In this document: one piece after another, positions 39,301 to 42,769 of the stretch
Position numbering within the stretch: position 1 is the stretch's first letter
Layout of the letters: the number at the start of each line of letters is the position of its first letter
Assembly (NCBI RefSeq): GCF_000738085.1
Contig: NZ_JPRS01000021.1
Location: 1-42,769, forward strand
Length of the DNA stretch: 42,769 nt
Source of the DNA: Cryobacterium sp. MLB-32
GTDB taxonomy: Bacteria; Actinomycetota; Actinomycetes; Actinomycetales; Microbacteriaceae
Direction: 5' to 3'
Position numbers and translations under genes: made by a program
The notes under the pieces: model-generated
The model's input: only the letters and a program-made list of their open reading frames with translations
Databases searched by the model: none
What the model was told of the DNA's origin: nothing

Positions 39301-40941
39301 GTGAGCGTGAGCTTCGCGGGCCGCGACTGGTGGGCGGTGATCGAGGATGCAAGTCGATTGCGAGACGCCCTCGGGGTACCGCTTCCGCTCGGCCTCCCGC
39401 GCATCTTCAGCGAGGGCGTCGCGGATCCGCTTGGTGACCTCGTGAGCCGCTACGCCCGCACGCACGGTCCGTTCACGACAGAGGCGGCGGCGGAGCGTTT
39501 CGGCCTTGGTACGGCGGTCATGCAGCAGGCACTGCGGCGGCTCGCCGATTCCCGGCGCATTGTGGAGGGCGAGTTTCGACCCAACGGCACCGGCAGCGAG
39601 TGGTGCGACGCCGAGGTGCTGCGCCGACTGCGCCGGCGTTCGCTCGCTGCCCTCCGCCACGAGGTCGAACCCGTCGATCAGGTCACCATGGCCCGCTTCC
39701 TGCCGGAGTGGCAGCACGTGGGCGGGCGACTGCGCGGAGTCGACGGAGTGGCCGCCGTGATCGAACAACTTGAAGGCGCACGCATCCCCGCCTCGGCCTG
39801 GGAATCGCTCATCCTGCCGGCCCGCATCGAGGGCTATCTGCCGGGCATGCTCGATGAGCTGACGAACGCGGGCGAGGTGATTTGGGCAGGAGCGGGCTCC
39901 CTCGCCGGGAATGACGGGTGGATCAGTCTTCACCTGGCCGAAACGGCGCCGCTGACCCTTCCGCCGCCGCTCGACCGGGACCTCACGCCACTGCAGCAGG
40001 AGGTTCTCGCGACCCTGGGCGGTGGAGGCGGCTATTTCTTCCGCCAGCTCTCCGATGCCGTGGGCAATAAAGTGGATTCCGAGCTGGTCGACGCGCTCTG
40101 GGACCTGGTCTGGGCCGGGCTGATCAGCAACGATACCTTCGCCCCGATGCGCTCCCGCCTGAACGGCGGTCGACCCTCCCACAAACCCAGCCGCTCGGCG
40201 CCTCGCGCACGGATGCACCGGGGCGGCTCCGTGCCGCGCTCCGCGCTGCCCACCCGTGGCGGCCCGCCCACCGTGTCCGGGCGGTGGTCGATCCTTCCGC
40301 TCGCCGACACCGTGGCCACCCGGCGGGCCCATGCCCTCGGGGAAACCCTGCTCGAACGGTACGGCGTCGTCACGCGGGGCGCCGTGCAGGCGGAGGGCAT
40401 CGTCGGCGGATTCGCCCTCGTGTATCGCACCCTCAGCGGCTTCGAAGAGACCGGACGCTGCCGCCGCGGCTACTTCATCGACGGACTCGGCGCCGCGCAG
40501 TTCGCGGGCGGCGGCACCATCGACCGGCTGCGGTCCTTCGCGGCCTCCTCGGAGGGCGCCGGTCGGCGGCATCCGGTGGCCCTCACCCTCGCGGCCACCG
40601 ACCCCGCCAATCCGTACGGAGCCGTATTGCCCTGGCCGCCCCTCGCCGAGGGCACCGGCCATCGCCCCGGGCGCAAGTCCGGTGCCGTCGTGGTTCTCGT
40701 GGACGGCGTGCTCGTGCTCTACATCGAACGCGGCGGCAAAACCGTGCTGTCGTATTCGGTCGACGATGAGGTTCTGGCGAAGGCGGCCACGAGCCTCGCG
40801 GACGTGGTGACGGCCGGCCGCATCGACAAGGTCGCCGTGGAAACCGTCGATGGTGTGTTTGTGATCGGCACCGTCGTCGGCACCCAGCTGCAGCGCGCCG
40901 GGTTCACGCTCACCCCCAAGGGGCTGAGGCTGAGTGCCTGA
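36355..40941 (+). CDS. lhr: Lhr-type ATP-dependent DNA helicase
   Basis: A 1528-residue superfamily 2 helicase, full length for the long bacterial Lhr. Motif I is VVAPTGSGKT (residues 41-50), motif II DEVH near 171, motif III GLSATV near 204, motif V VATSTLELGIDMG near 380 and motif VI QRVGRAGH near 412. The Lhr core continues with a winged-helix domain and the long C-terminal extension (several winged helices and a beta barrel). It is a 3'-5' single-stranded-DNA translocase that unwinds RNA:DNA hybrids, and in mycobacteria it is a mitomycin-C-induced repair gene. The start has no strong ribosome site. Its last eight bases overlap the nei gene, and a neighbouring lhr-nei pair is also known in Mycobacterium. 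Confidence 0.95.
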   Translation: MTVLDRFSPATRAWFDEAFAAPTAAQLGAWQAVSGGAHALVVAPTGSGKTLAAFLWAIDRLAARANEPAAVPAAVPSTRVLYISPLKALGVDVERNLRAPLVGITRAAERLGLPAPQVTVGVRSGDTPAAERRTLVKSPPDILITTPESLFLLLTSAARESLRGVDTVIIDEVHAVAASKRGAHLAVSLERLDALLAKPAQRIGLSATVRPHSEVARFLGGSAPVQIVAPPAPKRFDLRVVVPVDDMSQLGPVAPREGSTSASSAQTGSIWPHVEEAIVDEVLAHSSSIVFANSRRLTERLTARFNEIYAERLADAAEVDGDVTSASAPRPRPPAELLGASGQTAGAEAVLARAHHGSVSKEQRALIEDDLKAGRLRCVVATSTLELGIDMGAVDLVVQVESPPSVASALQRVGRAGHQVGEISRGVIYPKHRADLIHAAVTAERMLTGQIESLRVPTNPLDILAQQTVAAVALDEIDVEEWFETLRRSAPFASLPRSAYEATLDLLAGRYPSDQFAELRPRIIWDRVAGTLSGRPGAQRLAVTSGGTIPDRGLFGVFMVGGDAVGGKRVGELDEEMVYESRVGDVFALGTTSWRIQEITHDRVLVLPAFGEPGRLPFWKGDGQGRPAELGEAIGVFVREVSALSGDAARARCADAGLGERAITNLLAFLNEQRAATRHLPTDRTLVIERFTDELGDWRVILHSPYGMQVHAPWALAVGARVREQFGLDGNCVASDDGIVVRIPDTGAEPPGADLFVFDPDELEQIVTEQVGGSALFASRFRECAARALLLPRYNPGSRSPLWQQRQKAAQLLDVAREYPTFPIILETVRECLQDVYDLPALARLAKQIESRAIRLMEVHTDAASPFASTLLFGYVAAFMYEGDTPLAERRATALSIDSSLLAELLGRVELRELLDPVVIDATDQELQRLAPDRRARGLEGVFDLMRGLGPLTLDEFGPRLSEGVESELVGHLAALVEAKRAVSVSFAGRDWWAVIEDASRLRDALGVPLPLGLPRIFSEGVADPLGDLVSRYARTHGPFTTEAAAERFGLGTAVMQQALRRLADSRRIVEGEFRPNGTGSEWCDAEVLRRLRRRSLAALRHEVEPVDQVTMARFLPEWQHVGGRLRGVDGVAAVIEQLEGARIPASAWESLILPARIEGYLPGMLDELTNAGEVIWAGAGSLAGNDGWISLHLAETAPLTLPPPLDRDLTPLQQEVLATLGGGGGYFFRQLSDAVGNKVDSELVDALWDLVWAGLISNDTFAPMRSRLNGGRPSHKPSRSAPRARMHRGGSVPRSALPTRGGPPTVSGRWSILPLADTVATRRAHALGETLLERYGVVTRGAVQAEGIVGGFALVYRTLSGFEETGRCRRGYFIDGLGAAQFAGGGTIDRLRSFAASSEGAGRRHPVALTLAATDPANPYGAVLPWPPLAEGTGHRPGRKSGAVVVLVDGVLVLYIERGGKTVLSYSVDDEVLAKAATSLADVVTAGRIDKVAVETVDGVFVIGTVVGTQLQRAGFTLTPKGLRLSA

Positions 40942-41713
40942 GGGTGACACCGTCTACCGGGAGGCTCACGCGCTCGACGCAGCCCTGAGTGGAACCGTCA
41001 TCGTCGGCTGCGATATCCGTGTGCCGGAATTCGCCACCGTCGACCTCACGGGGGAGACCGTGCGCGTCGTCGCCAGTCGCGGAAAGCATCTGCTGATGCG
41101 CACGGACAGTGTCAGCGTGCACTCCCATCTGAAAATGGAGGGCTCCTGGCACCTCTATCGGCCCGGCACGGCCTGGCAGCGGCCGGCATTTCAGGCCAGG
41201 ATCGTGCTGCGAACGGCGGACTGGACTGCCGTGGGGTTCGATCTGGGCGTGCTCGAACTGATGCCTCTCGCTACGGAGGCCGCCGAGCTCGGCTATCTGG
41301 GACCAGACCTGCTCGGCGCCGACTGGGACGCCGCCGAAGCCGTGCGGCGGTTGACGGAGCGGCCGGAGGTTCCGGTGGCCGTGGCGCTGGCCGACCAGAG
41401 AAACCTCGCCGGCCTCGGCAACGTGTACGTGAACGAACTCTGCTTCCTGCGCGGGCTCCTGCCCACCCGACCCACCGGCGAGGTGGCGGATGTGCCCGCG
41501 CTGGTAAGCCTGGCCCATCGCCTGATCATGGCCAATCGAGACCGGGTCGAACGCACCACGACCGGCAACACCCGACGCGGTGCCCGGCTCTGGGTCTACT
41601 CCCGTAATGCCCAGCCCTGTCGACGCTGCGGCGCTCGAATCCGCCGATCACAGATCGGCCGCACCGAGCTGGAGCTTCGGGACACCTACTGGTGTCCCCG
41701 CTGCCAGACCTGA
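40934..41713 (+). CDS. nei: Fpg/Nei-family DNA glycosylase (endonuclease VIII type)
   Basis: A 259-residue base-excision repair enzyme for oxidised bases. The N-terminal PEGDTVYREAHALDAAL gives the catalytic Pro (after Met removal) and Glu, followed by a lysine in SRGKHLLMRT and the H2TH region LAGLGNVYVNELCFLRGL. A four-cysteine zinc finger ends the protein (CRRCGARIRR to YWCPRCQT). PEGDT favours Nei over MutM, which starts PELPEV. The start codon is GTG, overlapping lhr by eight bases, so both may be made together. The stop codon and the last codons are repeated 63 bp downstream as part of a tandem duplication. Confidence 0.93.
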   Translation: MPEGDTVYREAHALDAALSGTVIVGCDIRVPEFATVDLTGETVRVVASRGKHLLMRTDSVSVHSHLKMEGSWHLYRPGTAWQRPAFQARIVLRTADWTAVGFDLGVLELMPLATEAAELGYLGPDLLGADWDAAEAVRRLTERPEVPVAVALADQRNLAGLGNVYVNELCFLRGLLPTRPTGEVADVPALVSLAHRLIMANRDRVERTTTGNTRRGARLWVYSRNAQPCRRCGARIRRSQIGRTELELRDTYWCPRCQT

Positions 41714-41812
41714 ACCATCCCGCTGGTCGAGGAACGCCGTCTACGGCGTGTCTCGAGGCCCCGCTGCCAAACCTGAACCCTCCCGCTGGTCGAGGAACGC
41801 CGTCTACGGCGT
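41696..41812. repeat. 63-bp tandem duplication covering the nei 3' end
   Basis: The 54-bp stretch starting ccccgctgccagacctgaac at 41696-41749 returns at 41759-41812 with two base changes. The first copy includes the last codons and the stop of nei. Each copy holds a form of the dispersed repeat core (cgctggtcgagg) and a small hairpin (acgccgtctacggcgt). The second copy is non-coding. Confidence 0.88.
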
Positions 41813-41835
41813 CGGTTGTCGAGCTGGTCGAGACA

Positions 41836-41878
41836 CGGGCCCCGCGAGCCGACTCTCAGACTCGGCTCGCGGGGCCCG
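41836..41878. terminator. Strong 17-bp hairpin after nei
   Basis: cgggccccgcgagccga (41836-41852) and tcggctcgcggggcccg (41862-41878) pair without mismatch around a nine-base loop. There is no T run, but the stem is very stable. It lies between the convergent nei and small membrane-protein genes. Confidence 0.75.
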
Positions 41879-41885
41879 ACCGGGG

Positions 41886-41910
41886 GACTCCCGCGCTAGC
41901 GGCGGGAGTC
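41886..41910 (-). terminator. Second hairpin at the end of the small membrane-protein gene
   Basis: gactcccgc (41886-41894) and gcgggagtc (41902-41910) pair perfectly around a seven-base loop that contains the stop codon of the leftward gene. Together with the hairpin at 41836-41878 it makes a back-to-back pair. Confidence 0.55.
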
Positions 41911-42135
41911 TCCCGCGGCATCCGTCTTGGCCCAGTAGTTGCCCAGGATCGTGAGGGCGGCGAAGTCGCCGATCAGCACGAACCAGACCCACGGGCCCGG
42001 CAGAATCGTGAACGACAGCACGAGGGCCACGAAATAGCCGATGAAGAGAACGTAGAAGATCCGTCGTCTCTCGGGAGTGGCCATCTGCGCGAGTTTGGCG
42101 TCGCGTCGGAACGGGATGAGAAGGCGAAGGTCCAC
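41896..42135 (-). CDS. Small two-helix membrane protein
   Basis: A protein of about 79 residues. A basic N-terminus is followed by two hydrophobic segments, RIFYVLFIGYFVALVLSFTI and GPWVWFVLIGDFAALTILGNY, then a short polar tail (AKTDAAGDSRR). I do not recognise a family. It starts with GTG four bases after the stop of the DUF1844 gene, suggesting coupling. An internal ATG (MATPERRR) would give 62 residues and cannot be excluded. The frame opens earlier, within the DUF1844 gene, but that part is Arg/Ser/Pro-rich and not protein-like. Confidence 0.7.
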   Translation of the reverse strand: MDLRLLIPFRRDAKLAQMATPERRRIFYVLFIGYFVALVLSFTILPGPWVWFVLIGDFAALTILGNYWAKTDAAGDSRR

Positions 42136-42139
42136 CGGG

Positions 42140-42493
42140 CTAGTTGACCGGACCGGTGTACTTCTCGCCCGGGCCCTCGCCGATCGGGTCGGGGATGGTG
42201 GATGCCTCGCGGAAGGCGAGCTGAACCGAGCGCAGGCCATCCCGCAGGCTGCGGGCGTGCATGTCGGAGATTTCGGGAGCCGCTGCCGTCACCAAACCGG
42301 CGAGGGCGGTGATGAGCTTGCGAGCCTCGTCCAGGTCGGTCTGCGTGCTCGGGTCATCGGCCAGTCCGACCTTCACGGCCGCGGCGCTCAGCAGGTGTAC
42401 TGCCGCCGTGGTGATGATCTCCACCGCTCCCACATCCGCGATGTCCCGTGTTGCTTGGGCGGTCTCTTCGTCGTAATTGGTACTCACTGCCAT
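42140..42493 (-). CDS. DUF1844 family protein
   Basis: A 117-residue, mostly helical, acidic protein. The central segment AVEIITTAAVHLLSAAAVKV and LGLADDPSTQTDLDEARKLI-like stretch (here VGLADDPSTQTDLDEARKLI) are hallmarks of DUF1844. The function is unknown. In actinobacteria it is regularly found divergent from infC, as here, and it may be linked to translation only by position. A second small gene follows four bases after the stop. Confidence 0.9.
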   Translation of the reverse strand: MAVSTNYDEETAQATRDIADVGAVEIITTAAVHLLSAAAVKVGLADDPSTQTDLDEARKLITALAGLVTAAAPEISDMHARSLRDGLRSVQLAFREASTIPDPIGEGPGEKYTGPVN

Positions 42494-42506
42494 CCTCTGC
42501 TAGAGT
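42477..42506 (+). promoter_or_regulatory. Probable promoter of infC
   Basis: ttggta (42477-42482) and tagagt (42501-42506) are separated by 18 bp, and the -10 is extended by an upstream TG (tgctagagt). It overlaps the start of the divergent DUF1844 gene and gives a leader of about 250 bases before infC. Confidence 0.55.
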
Positions 42507-42509
42507 TAT

Positions 42510-42762
42510 GTCGGTTCCGAGACATCAGTCTCGGTACGAAAGTGGAGAATCTCCCACCCGCGCTTGACCGCTTCATAAAGGTTACCGGGTAGTTAGCACT
42601 CCGTCGTCGCTCGCTGGTTTCCAGAGGTCGAAGGCAGCCAGGGTGCCGTGTGGTTGGTTGAGCAAGTGAGCTCGACCGAATGCTCGTGATTTTCCTCTCT
42701 TCGTCCCCAGCCGGTATCCGCCGGCTTGTTGTAGCCACGAAGTTAACCAAGAGGAGAGACGC
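42510..42762 (+). promoter_or_regulatory. Long infC leader with hairpins
   Basis: There is no gene in this stretch. ccgagac (42517-42523) pairs with gtctcgg (42528-42534) near the mRNA 5' end. agccgg (42709-42714) pairs with ccggct (42721-42726) and is followed by tgttgt, which looks like a weak attenuator. Leaders that sense L20 or IF3 are common upstream of infC-rpmI-rplT, so autoregulation is plausible. No known leader family was matched by eye. Confidence 0.5.
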
Positions 42763-42769
42763 ATCAGCG
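42763..42769 (+). CDS. infC: Translation initiation factor IF-3, 5' end only (ATC start)
   Basis: Only seven bases (atcagcg) are inside the window. They follow a strong ribosome site (gaggaga at 42751-42757, six bases before). ATC-AGC-G fits the start of actinobacterial IF-3 (Met-Ser-Asp-Pro). infC is known for rare AUU or AUC start codons that allow IF-3 to discriminate against its own mRNA. The neighbours (SseB, DUF1844, long leader) are those usually found at infC. The body of the gene lies beyond the edge. Confidence 0.7.

Noticed and set aside
38905-40950. 681-codon open frame opposite lhr
   Set aside because: Antisense shadow of the Lhr C-terminal region, with no recognisable domain.
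42582-42764. Short leftward open frame in the infC leader
   Set aside because: It lies on the strand opposite an evident leader, has no ribosome site, and its sequence does not look like a protein.

Overview
The window is about 43 kb of high-GC chromosomal DNA from an actinobacterium, most likely a member of the Microbacteriaceae. This rests on GC-rich third codon positions, a DUF222/HNH gene, a PriA-type HisA, an actinobacterial lexA/LysM divergent pair, an SseB and DUF1844 neighbourhood leading into infC, and short dispersed repeats of the type ggtctcgatcgctccttcg. Nearly all of it is core metabolism and housekeeping. I see no prophage, integrase, transposase, CRISPR array, rRNA or tRNA gene.

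Layout. 1-4.6 kb: a repeat array, a divergent LysG/LysE-type regulator and amino-acid exporter pair, a second repeat cluster, a DUF222/HNH gene broken by two short repeat insertions, and a small membrane protein. 4.0-12.3 kb: a TetR regulator divergent from a tightly overlapped seven-gene operon (carboxylase beta, biotin-carrying carboxylase alpha, acyl-CoA dehydrogenase, CoA-transferase A and B, MaoC hydratase, CitE-like lyase). Gene content matches the mycobacterial Rv2498c-Rv2504c region, and together the enzymes would convert isovaleryl-CoA from leucine into acetyl-CoA and acetoacetate and then activate the acetoacetate. Two operator-like palindromes lie between the regulator and the operon. 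12.3-19.1 kb: a glutathione-peroxidase-like enzyme, a tiny protein of unknown function with its own terminator, RNase J, release factor 3, an aldo/keto reductase and a second TetR regulator with a palindrome upstream. 19.3-25.7 kb: M16 peptidase, histidine phosphatase, GNAT acetyltransferase, dapB with a small membrane/TPR-like partner, a third repeat cluster, an RsmC-like methyltransferase and HflX. 25.7-30.7 kb: metF-metE behind a structured leader, then a family 2 glycosyltransferase split by an apparent one-base deletion. 30.9-36.3 kb: lexA divergent from a LysM protein (Rv2719c/DivS/YneA-like position), then hisC-hisB-hisH-priA and an SseB-domain protein. 36.3-42.8 kb: an Lhr-type helicase overlapping a Nei-type DNA glycosylase, a duplication of the nei 3' end with strong hairpins, a small membrane protein, a DUF1844 protein, and the promoter, leader and first bases of infC, which appears to start with ATC.

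The points most worth a second look are: a dispersed repeat family that in this window sits at or beside convergent gene ends; two short repeat insertions that shift the HNH frame and then shift it back; the split glycosyltransferase; the small GYV-repeat protein whose ribosome site may be sequestered; the 63-bp duplication spanning the nei stop codon; and the AUC-initiated infC. I did not find a clearly new multi-gene system.
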